The notes under the pieces are model-generated. The model saw nothing but the letters and a program-made list of their open reading frames with translations. It had not been told where the DNA came from and did not search any database. A stretch of 15,084 nt of DNA from an uncultured Clostridia bacterium. Lineage in GTDB: Bacteria; Bacillota; Clostridia; RUG12999. A program made the translations under genes and the position numbers. Location of the stretch: positions 1 to 15,084 of the forward strand of contig CALLNG010000312.1 in assembly GCA_938005345.1 (NCBI GenBank), in the 5' to 3' direction. Below are positions 1 through 7,556 of the stretch, one piece after another. How positions within the stretch are numbered: position 1 is the stretch's first letter; each line of letters starts with the position of its first letter.

Positions 1-280
1 AAGCCCGGTTACCGTACACCACCAGTGCAATAGCGGGAGTGCCCCTGCCACAAAGCCGCCGCAGCAGCGGCAGACAGATGCCCGGAATGCGGCCCGCATA
101 CACCGGTACGCCCACCACCAGCAGGCTGTCCGGCGCAAATATGGTTTTCTCCTTTGGCTGGCCGCGCAGCAGGTCGATCTCCTGCACCTCTTTCCCCATC
201 TCCCGCGCCGCCGCCATGGTGACGCACTGCGTTGTGCCGCGGGGACTAAACATACACGCTGTGATTTGTTTGATTTCCAT
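1..280 (-). CDS. EFR1-like flavodoxin/ferredoxin protein, N-terminal 93 residues (3' end outside window)
   Basis: The gene reads leftward off the window edge, so only the N-terminus is seen. The start is the ATG complementary to 278-280, preceded by GGAAAGGAG about 8 nt upstream. The first residues contain FSPRGTTQ (about residues 11-18), which fits the phosphate-binding loop of flavodoxin-like domains (FSPTGTT in many EFR1-family ferredoxins). The segment VVGVPVYAGRIP (about 55-66) fits the following flavodoxin strand and loop. Proteins of this family fuse an N-terminal FMN-binding flavodoxin fold to C-terminal 4Fe-4S motifs and act as cytoplasmic electron carriers. The ferredoxin half would lie outside the window, so it is inferred. 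It has its own promoter and is separated from the upstream blaR1-type gene by a terminator. A plain flavodoxin is the alternative. Confidence 0.72.
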   Translation of the reverse strand, partial: MEIKQITACMFSPRGTTQCVTMAAAREMGKEVQEIDLLRGQPKEKTIFAPDSLLVVGVPVYAGRIPGICLPLLRRLCGRGTPAIALVVYGNRA

Positions 281-373
281 CTTGTTGCACTCCTTTCCAG
301 CGCTGCCCTTTGCAACTCTCCAAGTAGAATCATTCATCTCTGGATACTGCCCTTTGAGCAGCGTTCTACTTTT

Positions 374-402
374 AGCATACCACATGTTGGAGGGTTTGGC
401 AA
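374..402 (-). promoter_or_regulatory. Sigma-A promoter for the EFR1-like gene
   Basis: On the minus strand, TTGCCA (397-402) and TATGCT (374-379) are separated by exactly 17 bp. The promoter lies about 90 nt upstream of the start codon at 280 and just downstream of the blaR1 terminator, so the gene is probably transcribed alone. Confidence 0.6.
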
Positions 403-436
403 TGTGCATTTGGCACAAAAACGTTCCGCTTGCCAC

Positions 437-476
437 AAAAAATGCTGCTGCGAAGCAACATTTGCTTTGCAGCAGC
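437..476 (-). terminator. Rho-independent terminator of the blaI-blaR1-type operon
   Basis: The minus strand has GCTGCTGC and AAGCAA pairing with TTGCTT and GCAGCAGC around a 3-nt loop, with a single mismatch. A run of T follows (complement of 437-442). It lies about 100 nt after the blaR1-type stop codon and insulates the operon from the EFR1-like gene. Confidence 0.88.
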
Positions 477-575
477 AAGGTTTTGCACAGCACCATGAAA
501 CCGCTGGGCTTCGGTCTCCACCGTTCCATCGCAGCATTTAGCAGGCAAATACAAAAGTTTACCCGCACTAACAAT

Positions 576-2474
576 TTATTCATACAGATAGGCCGCAATC
601 TCTGCCTGCGCGCCGCCAGGCTCCTCTGTGCTCACCCGGATTTGAAAATTCTGTCCCGCCAAAGCGCCCGGCTGGTAGGAATACCGGGTGCCGCCCGGCA
701 AATTGGGTATCCAGTCCACCGTTTCTCCCGTCCCTTGGTTCACAAACGCGACGTTGATTTTCTGGTCTGTTTGAATATCCACGGACAGTTTTTTGCCCGC
801 TGAGACGGTGACTTGCTGCACCACCGTCTTGCCCTGGTTCCCGTCGATATTTTCATGGAGCGTAAGAGCCTGTTTACTGATTCGGCTGGCTGCGTCCAGC
901 TCATTTGCCGCGCTTAGCACCTCGTAAGTGAAAACGCCGCCGTCCTCTGACGCCCACTGGGCCAGAGGTTGGAACTGCTCCGGCTCCAAAACGGACGTGA
1001 TACAAAATACGCCCTGCTGCATGAGCGCTTTGATATAGGCGGGATGGTCATAGGCAGATTCCGGCATGCGTTCTCCCAGCGGATCGGTATAGTGCAGCTC
1101 CCGCGTGAACCGGTTTTGCAGCATTTTATCAATCACTGGGTTGTCCGCATAGGCGGCAGTCTGGGGATCAAACAACACATCCAGGTTGTATCCTTCCACG
1201 TTCACCTGTTTTACAGCCGCGCCTGCCGGAATCTCCGCTCCCTTGGCCCGCCAGTTAGACTCCACATACAGCACCGGTCGCTGATGGTTGCCATCCGCTG
1301 TCACAGTATCGTACCCATCCCCGTCCAGATAAACGCCGCCCTCGATCATACGCACCAACACGGCGCCTTGTGGTTCGCCGGTTGGCAGGCCCAGCATGGA
1401 GCTAATGTTGTAGGCCATGCCATAGTTGATGTTGTAATACGTCGTGTGGCTAAATTGTTTGGGTTCCGCCCATGCCAGCGCAGGCAGGATAGCGGACAGG
1501 CACACCGCAGCGGCGGCTATGGCGGCAACCGCCTTGTTTCGTTTTTGGGGTTTCATCATTTCATCGAACCTCCTTTTTAATATGGTTTTGTTTTTCGCAA
1601 GATGACTCACAAACACTGGAGCCAATGTGTGGAAACTCAGCATTTTTATCATCATTTCACCGTACAGGCGGCGTTCACTGGACTGCATGTGCGCTGTGAC
1701 GGATTCGTCGCAGGCATATTCACAGTTTTCATGGATGCTGCGCACCATTAGGTGGCAAAGCGGGTTGAACCAATGCAGGGCGCACACCGCAGAAGCCAGC
1801 AATTTATACCAAATGTCGCCGTGCTTGATATGCGTCAACTCGTGGCGGAACATGAGCTGGTATTCCGCTTCCTCCAATTGGCACGGCGGTAAAATGATAC
1901 TCGGGCAAAAAAATCCTGTCGCGAGGGGTGTTTGGATGCTGCTGGAACAAATAAGGCGGACCTGACGCCGGATACCCATGTCCTGTTTCACCTGCCCCAG
2001 CGCGTCTTTCGCCTGCTGCTCCACAGGCAGGCAGCCATAGTGCGTGACACGGTACTGGTAGCGCAGGTAAGAGAACAGGCACCAAAACAGCCAACCGCAC
2101 GCGCCCGCTGCCCAAAGGCAAAACAGCCAAATGGAAACGTCCACCGGCGCGCGCCCAGAACCGGATTCCGTCTCCGGCGGTGCAGACCTGTCTGCTGCTC
2201 TGTCTATGGCGTCCGCCTGCTGCTCTATTGGTACAGCGGTTGGTGCGGGTTGTTCCAGCAGGGACGCGCCCAGGCGCCCAGTCTGCGGCAGGGCAAGAGG
2301 CACTTCCACCCGCACGGGCAGTGCGAATAGCAGCAGCGGCAACAACCATAGCGTATAGGCCAGCCGCCCGCCGCAGCGCCGCAGCACCGTACATTTCAAT
2401 AGCAGTAGTACCAGGCAGGCCGCGCTGCCACAAAGCGTCATGCGTAGCAGTACGCGCAAAAAATCCGTCAACAT
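576..2474 (-). CDS. blaR1: BlaR1/MecR1-type M56 membrane metalloprotease sensor
   Basis: The 632-residue protein is an integral-membrane signal transducer. It has N-terminal hydrophobic helices at about 10-30, 39-55 and 113-135, then a cytoplasmic M56 zinc-protease domain with HELTH at 211-215 and EYACDE at about 252-257 (third zinc ligand region). A further helix lies at about 316-336, followed by a roughly 300-residue outer domain. In known BlaR1 systems, ligand binding outside activates the protease, which leads to loss of the BlaI repressor. The start follows the blaI-type stop by 2 nt, with AAGGGGG upstream, so translation is probably coupled. The outer domain does not show the clear SxxK, SxN and KTG order of a penicillin-binding sensor, so the ligand is unknown. 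The family call is firm; the beta-lactam role is not. Confidence 0.9.
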   Translation of the reverse strand: MLTDFLRVLLRMTLCGSAACLVLLLLKCTVLRRCGGRLAYTLWLLPLLLFALPVRVEVPLALPQTGRLGASLLEQPAPTAVPIEQQADAIDRAADRSAPPETESGSGRAPVDVSIWLFCLWAAGACGWLFWCLFSYLRYQYRVTHYGCLPVEQQAKDALGQVKQDMGIRRQVRLICSSSIQTPLATGFFCPSIILPPCQLEEAEYQLMFRHELTHIKHGDIWYKLLASAVCALHWFNPLCHLMVRSIHENCEYACDESVTAHMQSSERRLYGEMMIKMLSFHTLAPVFVSHLAKNKTILKRRFDEMMKPQKRNKAVAAIAAAAVCLSAILPALAWAEPKQFSHTTYYNINYGMAYNISSMLGLPTGEPQGAVLVRMIEGGVYLDGDGYDTVTADGNHQRPVLYVESNWRAKGAEIPAGAAVKQVNVEGYNLDVLFDPQTAAYADNPVIDKMLQNRFTRELHYTDPLGERMPESAYDHPAYIKALMQQGVFCITSVLEPEQFQPLAQWASEDGGVFTYEVLSAANELDAASRISKQALTLHENIDGNQGKTVVQQVTVSAGKKLSVDIQTDQKINVAFVNQGTGETVDWIPNLPGGTRYSYQPGALAGQNFQIRVSTEEPGGAQAEIAAYLYE

Positions 2475-2476
2475 CC

Positions 2477-2848
2477 CTATTCCCCCTTTTTCTCCAGCAT
2501 GGCCTTCAGCTCTGCCACGTCCTCCGGCGTTAGGCCGTCCCCGTCAAACAGCGCGCTGAGCAGGCTTTTTGCCGACCCCTTATGCACGGTGCTGACAAAC
2601 TCCTGCGTCTGCATTTTACGGTATTCCTCTTCTGATAGGTTCGCGCAGTACTGATGCGCATGGCTGCGCCCCTGTTTTTGCGACGTGAGCGCGCCCTTGT
2701 CAATCAGCCGGCCCGCCAACGTCACGATGGTAGTCAATTTTTTATCCGGCAGCTTTTGCATGATTTCATGGGATGTGACAGGGCGTCCCGCTTCCCATAC
2801 CACCTGCATAATCTCCAATTCCCCACCGGTAATATGAATACATTTCAT
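2477..2848 (-). CDS. blaI: BlaI/MecI-type winged-helix repressor
   Basis: The 123-residue protein is the usual length for BlaI/MecI/CopY repressors. ELEIMQVVWEAGRPVTSHEI (about 10-29) is the typical family opening, and TIVTLAGRLIDKGAL (about 40-54) matches the recognition-helix region, where TVxTxLxRLxxKG is usual. The C-terminal AKSLLSALFDGDGLT with a terminal leucine-rich helix matches the dimerisation region that contains the protease-sensitive site in S. aureus BlaI. The open frame extends further upstream, but the ATG at 2846-2848 is chosen because homology begins there and because the promoter -10 box lies at 2885-2890. It is the first gene of an operon with the M56 sensor and probably represses its own promoter. 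Confidence 0.9.
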   Translation of the reverse strand: MKCIHITGGELEIMQVVWEAGRPVTSHEIMQKLPDKKLTTIVTLAGRLIDKGALTSQKQGRSHAHQYCANLSEEEYRKMQTQEFVSTVHKGSAKSLLSALFDGDGLTPEDVAELKAMLEKKGE

Positions 2849-2859
2849 GGTGTTCCCTT

Positions 2860-2913
2860 CTTTCGTTTCTACATCTTGTTTTTTATTATACAGCTTGTAG
2901 AAACGAAAGTCAA
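2860..2913 (-). promoter_or_regulatory. blaI-blaR1 promoter with overlapping 14-bp inverted-repeat operator
   Basis: On the minus strand, TTGACT (2908-2913), a 17-bp spacer and TATAAT (2885-2890) form a strong promoter. A perfect 14-bp inverted repeat brackets the -10 box: CTTTCGTTTCTACA at 2860-2873 and TGTAGAAACGAAAG at 2896-2909, 22 bp apart. Each inner end contains an ACA-N3-TGT dyad (ACATCTTGT at 2871-2879 and ACAGCTTGT at 2890-2898), resembling the TACA/TGTA cores of BlaI/MecI operators. One arm occupies the promoter spacer and the other the start of the transcript, as expected for autorepression. Confidence 0.85.
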
Positions 2914-2985
2914 GTCTTTTTTTCAGAAACTTCCGATGCGGTAAACGGCGGGCCAACATGGGCTTGGGACAGCGAAAAAATAGGG

Positions 2986-3014
2986 TTGCCCCGGCAGGCA
3001 GTTTATGATACAAT
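2986..3014 (+). promoter_or_regulatory. Putative promoter upstream of rsmD
   Basis: TTGCCC (2986-2991), 17 bp, TACAAT (3009-3014). It would give rsmD an untranslated leader of about 230 nt. An open frame running through this leader begins at or before the promoter and is not considered a gene. Confidence 0.5.
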
Positions 3015-3126
3015 GAAAAGAGAATACACGGGCGGGAAAGCGCGCACAGCACATAAAATGCCGCTGCGAAACGGCACAGTGGGAACTGCTGCCAGAAAAT
3101 ACTGCGGCGGATGGGAAAGAACGGAG

Positions 3127-3162
3127 TATGTTGCGCCAGGAAAATATGTTGCGCCAGGAAAA
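3127..3162 (+). repeat. Perfect 18-bp tandem duplication in the rsmD leader
   Basis: TATGTTGCGCCAGGAAAA occurs twice, back to back (3127-3144 and 3145-3162). It lies between the proposed promoter and the rsmD ribosome-binding site, outside any supported gene. It may be a slippage product. Confidence 0.9.
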
Positions 3163-3251
3163 CGCAGTGGATTAGGCAAAAGCAACGCGTGCACGAGTAA
3201 AAATTGGCACGCTGGCGCCAACCGCCGGACAATCACAAAGGAGGAATAGCT

Positions 3252-3785
3252 ATGCGGGTCATTGCGGGCAGCGCAAAAGGGCGGACGCTCGCCTGCCTGA
3301 AAGGGGATCATACCCGCCCCACCACGGACCGGGTGAAGGAAAATTTGTTCAACATCCTCATGCCCTATGTGGCGGGAGCACAGGTACTGGATTTGTTCGC
3401 AGGAACAGGTGCGTTGGGTATTGAGGCACTGAGCCGCGGCGCAGCACATTGCACGTTTGTAGAAAACAATGCGGGCGCGGCGCGGGTAGTGCGGCAAAAC
3501 CTTGTGGCTACCCATTTGGAGGAACGGGCCACGCTGCGGCGCACGGATGCGCGGCAGGTGCTGCAGGAAGGCGGCAGATACGGGCTGATTTTGCTGGACC
3601 CACCCTATGCGCTGCACTTGGTGCCAGAGGTGCTGGAGCAAATCAGCCGCGGGGCACTGCTGCAAGAGGGCGGCATCATTGCAGCGGAGCAGGAGGAACC
3701 GCTGCCAGAGCGGGCCGGGGCGTTGCTGCGCACGGATGAGCGGCGCTACGGGCGCGTTTGGCTGTCCTTTTACCGCTGGGCATAA
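3252..3785 (+). CDS. rsmD: 16S rRNA (guanine(966)-N(2))-methyltransferase RsmD
   Basis: This is a SAM-dependent methyltransferase that modifies G966 of 16S rRNA during 30S assembly in the cytoplasm. The 177-residue product has the family opening MRVIAGSAKGR, the TRPTTDRVKENLFN signature (21-34), SAM-binding motif I LDLFAGTGALGIEAL (47-60), and the catalytic LDPPY motif at 115-119. The length is normal. The start at 3252 has AAAGGAGG about 7 nt upstream. In many Firmicutes coaD follows rsmD directly, but here the next gene is a separately promoted zinc-ribbon protein. No clear hairpin terminator is visible after the stop. Confidence 0.95.
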   Translation: MRVIAGSAKGRTLACLKGDHTRPTTDRVKENLFNILMPYVAGAQVLDLFAGTGALGIEALSRGAAHCTFVENNAGAARVVRQNLVATHLEERATLRRTDARQVLQEGGRYGLILLDPPYALHLVPEVLEQISRGALLQEGGIIAAEQEEPLPERAGALLRTDERRYGRVWLSFYRWA

Positions 3786-3803
3786 TTTTTTCTGTTTACC
3801 CTA

Positions 3804-3832
3804 TTGTCATTTCCTGTTTTTTGGCGTATAAT
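3804..3832 (+). promoter_or_regulatory. Promoter of the zinc-ribbon protein gene
   Basis: TTGTCA (3804-3809), 17 bp, TATAAT (3827-3832), located between the rsmD stop and the start at 3898. It gives a leader of about 60 nt that carries AAAGGAGG. Confidence 0.8.
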
Positions 3833-3897
3833 AACAGTAGGATAGAAGCAAAGTAGTAGTATGGGCGCAGGCCATCACATAAAGGAGGTTACGACGT

Positions 3898-4257
3898 ATG
3901 GAACTATGGGAAACAATTAAAGACAAAGCCAGCGAACTGGGACGCGGCGCGGTGAAGGAATCCAACCGGATGGTGGAAACTGTGCGGGGCAATCTCACGC
4001 TGTCGGAAACGCAGGCCGAACTGAAAAAACTGAAACAGGAACTAGGCCAGCTCGTATATGAGGCGTATCAAAAGCAAGAGGAACTCTCCGCAGAAACCAT
4101 CGCTAAAAAATGCGAAGAAATTGAGCGCAAAGAGACACAGGCCGATTCCATGAAAGAGGATTTGGCGAAGCTGAAAAACCAAAAGAAATGCGAAAACTGC
4201 GGTGCCGTGACATCGCGAACCTATGATTTCTGTCCAAAATGCGGACATTCCCTGTAA
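3898..4257 (+). CDS. Small coiled-coil protein with C-terminal zinc ribbon
   Basis: The 119-residue hydrophilic protein has no signal peptide or membrane segment. Residues about 36-96 are rich in K, E, Q and L with heptad-like spacing and are likely one long coiled coil. The C-terminus has KCENCG (Cys98, Cys101) and FCPKCG (Cys112, Cys115), a four-cysteine zinc ribbon. The start at 3898 has AAAGGAGG upstream and a strong promoter of its own, and a perfect terminator follows. It is a common protein type in Clostridia with no assigned function; a role in protein or nucleic-acid binding is inference from the zinc ribbon. No pathway can be assigned from the neighbours. Confidence 0.85.
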   Translation: MELWETIKDKASELGRGAVKESNRMVETVRGNLTLSETQAELKKLKQELGQLVYEAYQKQEELSAETIAKKCEEIERKETQADSMKEDLAKLKNQKKCENCGAVTSRTYDFCPKCGHSL

Positions 4258-4307
4258 AACATGCGTTTGGGGAAACCAGCTGGGGATTGCAACGGAAAGA
4301 TTGTATC

Positions 4308-4350
4308 AAAAAAAGCGGCGGAAAGGAAAATCCTTTCCGCCGCTTTTTTT
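4308..4350. terminator. Bidirectional terminator between convergent genes
   Basis: A perfect stem of AAAAAAAGCGGCGGAAAGGA (4308-4327) against its complement (4331-4350) with an AAA loop. Both strands carry a T run after the GC stem, so it can end the zinc-ribbon transcript (plus) and the fucosidase-side transcript (minus). Confidence 0.95.
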
Positions 4351-4373
4351 GCGGCCTCCAGCCTGGGGAGCAC

Positions 4374-4535
4374 CTACGCGCCGTCCCCTCCGGACGGCGG
4401 AGGACCTTCAAAATAGCGTAGCGCTTCTTCCATGCTTCCCTGCCCGGTGCCGCCGACATACTGCCTTTGTATTTTTTGCGGCAGCGGGAGCAGGGCGGCA
4501 AAAGCACAAATTCCAACCAGGATCCCGGCAACCAG
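4374..4535 (-). pseudogene. Possible small membrane protein without a normal start (frameshift candidate)
   Basis: A frame of 53 sense codons ending in TAG (4374-4376) encodes a hydrophobic segment LVAGILVGICAFAALLPLP, then a polar tail with GSMEEALRYFEGPPPSGG. It ends about 25 bp before the bidirectional terminator, as a real last gene would. No ATG, GTG or TTG lies in frame before the hydrophobic segment, and an in-frame TAA sits at 4548-4550. A good ribosome-binding site (GGAGGAG, about 4557-4563) is followed 5 nt later by ATAAAATTG in the neighbouring frame. Removing one base near 4536-4540 would join that site to the hydrophobic frame. It is therefore a candidate for a recently frameshifted small gene, a sequencing error, or chance. 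It lies downstream of the GH95 gene on the same strand. Confidence 0.3.
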
Positions 4536-4694
4536 TTTGACACAATTTTATACGTTCTCCTCCGTTTCCTTTCCGCCCAAAAGTTTGACTGATGCAACTT
4601 TTTCTTGCCCCCCCGCGGCGGCGAAAGGGTGGTATTCACGCACCCCGGCGGGCGCATGCGCCACCCCGCATATACACGGTTTTCGCCTTTCCGC

Positions 4695-6968
4695 TTACGC
4701 CTGCCACTGCAGCTCCTGTCCGGCGCTAAGATAGGCGCACACCTCGTCCGGGCCTGCGGCCTGCGCTTCCTGCGGCGGACAAAGGCCAATGCCGGGATAG
4801 GCGATGCGGCAGGGGCCGTCCGCGCGGGCACGCAGACGCAGTGAGGTCAATTTTCCTTCCTGCCAATCTGCGTCCACTACAAAGCCGCCGCGCGCCATTA
4901 GACCGCGAAAGCTGCCATGTTTCCAGGTGGGCGGCAAAGCGGGCAGCAGGCGCACTACGTCTTCATGGCTTTGCAGCAGCAGTTCCGCAATGCCCGCAGC
5001 ACCGCCGCAGTTGCCATCCAACTGAAATGGCGGGTGTACGTCCCATAGGTTGGGCAGGGTGCAGGTTTCCAGCAACATGCGCAGCAAATCATAGGCGCGT
5101 GCGCCATTGCCCGTCCGCGCCCAGGCGCACAGGCGGTGCGCTACCGCCCAGCCGCGGCTGTAGTCGCCGCGCAGGTTCAGCGTATGTTCCGCAGCACGCA
5201 GCCACTGCGGCGTATTGCGGTTGATACAGGTGCCGGGATATAGGCCCACCAAATGGGAGATGTGCCGGTGGTTCTTTTCGCCGATATCCCCGTAATGCGT
5301 CTCTTCGCGGAACTCCTTGATTTGCCCGTCCGCACCAATTTGCACCGGATCCAGGCGCGGCATTTGCCCGCGCAGCAACGCGGTGAACGAGTCCTCTTCG
5401 CCTAGTATCTCCGCTGCGCGCAGCGTGTCGCGGTGCGTTTCCCACACCATTTGCTGGTCAAATGCGCATCCCTTTGTGCGGTGGTAACTGCCATCGGGGT
5501 TTTTCTGTTCCGGCGACGCGGAATAGGTGACCAGCAGCTCGCCGCCGTCCGGTTCCACCACTTTGGACAAAAACTGGCTCATGCCACGCAGCGCAGGATA
5601 GATGCGTTTGCGCAGCAATTCCTTGTCCCGCGTAAAATCATAGGCGTCCCAAAATACTTTCGCCATCAGGCCGCCTGTACCCGGCCCGGAATGTAAATCC
5701 AACCGCGGCCCGCCTACCTCCAGCGGCCAGGACCCCGACCCCAGCGCCCAGCCGTTTTCCCCATCCGGCCCAGCATTACCTGGGTAATACTGCTGAATGT
5801 ATTGGTCCGCCTTTTGCTGTGCTGCCGGGCAGTAGGCTTCATAAAAGTCTAAATAGCAGTCAAATAGTTCCGCCAGATTAGTGGAAAAGGCATGCCAATA
5901 GTTCATTTGCTGGTTGATGTTGTGCCAATAGCCCGCACTCCAGGGCGGGGTGTCATAGCGGTTCCACACCCCCTGCAAATTAGGAGGCAGCGCGCCCTTG
6001 CGCGAAGAGGCAATCAATAGATAGCGTCCGTACTGGAAATAAAGCTCCTCCAAATAGGCACGGCGGTTGCCGCTTTTGTACTCTTCCAGCAATTGGTCGC
6101 AGGGCAACTCCCAGCCCTCCGTGCCGCCCAAATCCACCTCACAGCGGCTGAACAGAGCGGTATAGTCCGCTAGGTGTCTTGCCAACAGCTCCTCATAGCT
6201 GTATGTAGATGCGGCCTGCAAAATCCCGTCCGCAATGGGGCCGGGTGCGGGTGCGCCTGCCAGCTTTTGATGGCGCTCCGGTTCCAGAAACACGCGGGGC
6301 GACAGTACATAATTGGTCGCGGCACACACCAAAACCAGTACGCTGTCCGCACCCTCCAGCCGCAGTCCTCCCGCCTGGGCACGCAGGCTGCCACCTTGGT
6401 GCAGCACACGTACGCGGCCCGCAAACTCCTGTCCATAGTAGGCCATGCGCCCGTCAAACCGCAGCGTATCTCCGGCGTACGACACGGCTCCTGTTTTCCC
6501 TTTTTCCCCTTCCTTACAAAAGGGAATCTCCGCCCTCAGCCCCAGCGTAATGCTGCCGGGGCGGTCCGCTGTCAGGCGTACTGCTATGACGCGGTCTGGA
6601 TAGCTCGCAAACACGCTCCGGTGGTAATGTACGCCATCGCAGCGGTAGCCTATATCCACCACGGCACGGCGCAAGTCCAGCGTCCGCCTATAATCCTGGA
6701 TCTGGGTGTGCCCTAGGTCCAGATATAGTTCACACAGATTGGTGAGCCCCTCAGGATAGGAATTGGAGAGGCTATTTTCCGTCAGTTGAATGCGTTCCGT
6801 CTGCGTGCGCCCAAATACACACGCGCCCAAATACCCGTTGCCAATGGGAAAGGACCAGCGTTCCCAGCCGTCCTCCTCTGTTTCATCCGGCCGCGGACCC
6901 TGGCAGACCTCATTTCCAAGCGGGGCAGGTCGGTTCATCAGCAGCCTTAGCGGTTTTTCCTGTTGCAT
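4695..6968 (-). CDS. Glycoside hydrolase family 95 (alpha-L-fucosidase type)
   Basis: The 757-residue protein (start at 6968) is near full family length. GH95 enzymes remove alpha-1,2-linked L-fucose (some act on alpha-L-galactose) with inversion. The N-terminal domain has SFPIGNGYLGACVFG (about 39-53) and IQLTENSLS. The (alpha/alpha)6 barrel has LPPNLQGVWN, then WHNINQQMNYW (about 348-358) with the Asn pair that corresponds to the catalytic-site asparagines. Also present are TYSASPEQ (Glu about 487, general-acid region), HRHISHLVGLYPG, and VHPPFQLDGNCGGAAGIAE (Asp about 651). The C-terminus has LLPALPPTWKHGSFRGLMARGGF. The ATG at 6966-6968 is chosen over one 10 codons upstream because AAAAGGAGG precedes it at normal distance. 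No signal peptide is visible, so it probably acts inside the cell on imported oligosaccharides. No transporter gene is adjacent. Confidence 0.93.
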   Translation of the reverse strand: MQQEKPLRLLMNRPAPLGNEVCQGPRPDETEEDGWERWSFPIGNGYLGACVFGRTQTERIQLTENSLSNSYPEGLTNLCELYLDLGHTQIQDYRRTLDLRRAVVDIGYRCDGVHYHRSVFASYPDRVIAVRLTADRPGSITLGLRAEIPFCKEGEKGKTGAVSYAGDTLRFDGRMAYYGQEFAGRVRVLHQGGSLRAQAGGLRLEGADSVLVLVCAATNYVLSPRVFLEPERHQKLAGAPAPGPIADGILQAASTYSYEELLARHLADYTALFSRCEVDLGGTEGWELPCDQLLEEYKSGNRRAYLEELYFQYGRYLLIASSRKGALPPNLQGVWNRYDTPPWSAGYWHNINQQMNYWHAFSTNLAELFDCYLDFYEAYCPAAQQKADQYIQQYYPGNAGPDGENGWALGSGSWPLEVGGPRLDLHSGPGTGGLMAKVFWDAYDFTRDKELLRKRIYPALRGMSQFLSKVVEPDGGELLVTYSASPEQKNPDGSYHRTKGCAFDQQMVWETHRDTLRAAEILGEEDSFTALLRGQMPRLDPVQIGADGQIKEFREETHYGDIGEKNHRHISHLVGLYPGTCINRNTPQWLRAAEHTLNLRGDYSRGWAVAHRLCAWARTGNGARAYDLLRMLLETCTLPNLWDVHPPFQLDGNCGGAAGIAELLLQSHEDVVRLLPALPPTWKHGSFRGLMARGGFVVDADWQEGKLTSLRLRARADGPCRIAYPGIGLCPPQEAQAAGPDEVCAYLSAGQELQWQA

Positions 6969-6998
6969 GTTCTCATCCTCCTTTTGATTGCAGCGCAC

Positions 6999-7038
6999 TT
7001 ATTGCACGGACCAGCGACAAAGCGCCGCAGTGCAATAA
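6999..7038. promoter_or_regulatory. Inverted repeat (operator-like) in the GH95 leader
   Basis: TTATTGCAC (6999-7007) and GTGCAATAA (7030-7038) form a perfect 9-bp inverted repeat 22 bp apart, just downstream of the GH95 -10 box. A third, related half (TTGCAGCGCAC, 6988-6998) lies next to it. The placement suits a roadblock-type operator for a sugar-responsive regulator, or an RNA hairpin. Confidence 0.55.
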
Positions 7039-7050
7039 TATTTTTTCTTG

Positions 7051-7079
7051 ATTGTACCATAACCCACGCCGCCATGCAA
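7051..7079 (-). promoter_or_regulatory. Promoter of the GH95 gene
   Basis: On the minus strand, TTGCAT (7074-7079) and TACAAT (7051-7056) are 17 bp apart, about 80 nt before the start codon at 6968. Confidence 0.75.
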
Positions 7080-7164
7080 GCCCGGATTTTCGGCGCAGCT
7101 GGCTCTCCCGGGGATGAAAAAAGGGGGCCCGTCCCTTTGGAATAGGGCGCAAACAATTTGGGCA

Positions 7165-7194
7165 CAAAAAAAGGCAGCCGCTTCGGGCTGCCTT
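7165..7194 (-). terminator. rpsT terminator
   Basis: On the minus strand, AAGGCAGCC pairs with GGCTGCCTT around a 6-nt loop, and a T run follows (complement of the A run at 7166-7172). It lies about 20 nt after the rpsT stop. Confidence 0.93.
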
Positions 7195-7212
7195 CTTTGT
7201 GGCAATTCATAT

Positions 7213-7479
7213 TTAAGAAATCGCTTTGTTATACGCAGCTGCTAGCTGGGATTTTTTGCGGTTTGCCGTATTCTTTTTCAAAATCCCTTTTGCTGTCGCC
7301 TGGTCTACTTTTTTCACCGCAACACGGTAGGTGTTTTCTGCGGTGGCTTTATCACCGGACGCAATCGCTTCCTGGAAACGGCGCAAACTCGTTTTCAGCG
7401 CAGATTTCACCATCTGGTTGCGCATGGATTTCGTCTGGATGACTTTCACTCTCTTTTTTGCAGATTTAATATTCGGCAT
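7213..7479 (-). CDS. rpsT: 30S ribosomal protein S20
   Basis: The 88-residue basic protein binds 16S rRNA early in 30S assembly. The opening MPNIKSAKKRVK, the central MRNQMVKSALKTSLRRF, and the C-terminal KGILKKNTANRKKSQLA are typical of S20, and the length is right. The start is the ATG at 7477-7479. An earlier in-frame ATG would add 13 non-conserved residues and lacks support. AGGTGAAAGGA precedes the chosen start. It appears to be monocistronic, with its own promoter about 215 nt upstream and its own terminator. Confidence 0.97.
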   Translation of the reverse strand: MPNIKSAKKRVKVIQTKSMRNQMVKSALKTSLRRFQEAIASGDKATAENTYRVAVKKVDQATAKGILKKNTANRKKSQLAAAYNKAIS

Positions 7480-7556
7480 TCCTTTCACCTCGCATTCCGT
7501 CAAAAGTAGTACTGACACAGCGGACTGCGCACCGCCAGCGCGCGCCGCTCATACGC

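Noticed and set aside
2477..3232. A longer 251-residue version of the BlaI-type gene.
   Set aside because: The extra N-terminus would cross the promoter and operator at 2860-2913 and has no homology; the ATG at 2848 fits the family.
2986..3249. An 87-residue frame in the rsmD leader.
   Set aside because: It starts within the promoter, uses TTG without a ribosome-binding site, and includes the 18-bp duplication.
4600..4694. GC-rich inverted repeats (GGGTGG/CCACCC and GGCGCATGCGCC) just after the GH95 stop.
   Set aside because: No T run follows on the minus strand, so this was not called a terminator.
7003..7013. The 11-mer TTGCACGGACC occurs in the GH95 leader and again near 12981 in the pflB leader.
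   Set aside because: The contexts differ (operator-like repeat versus RNA hairpin) and nothing else is shared, so chance is likely.
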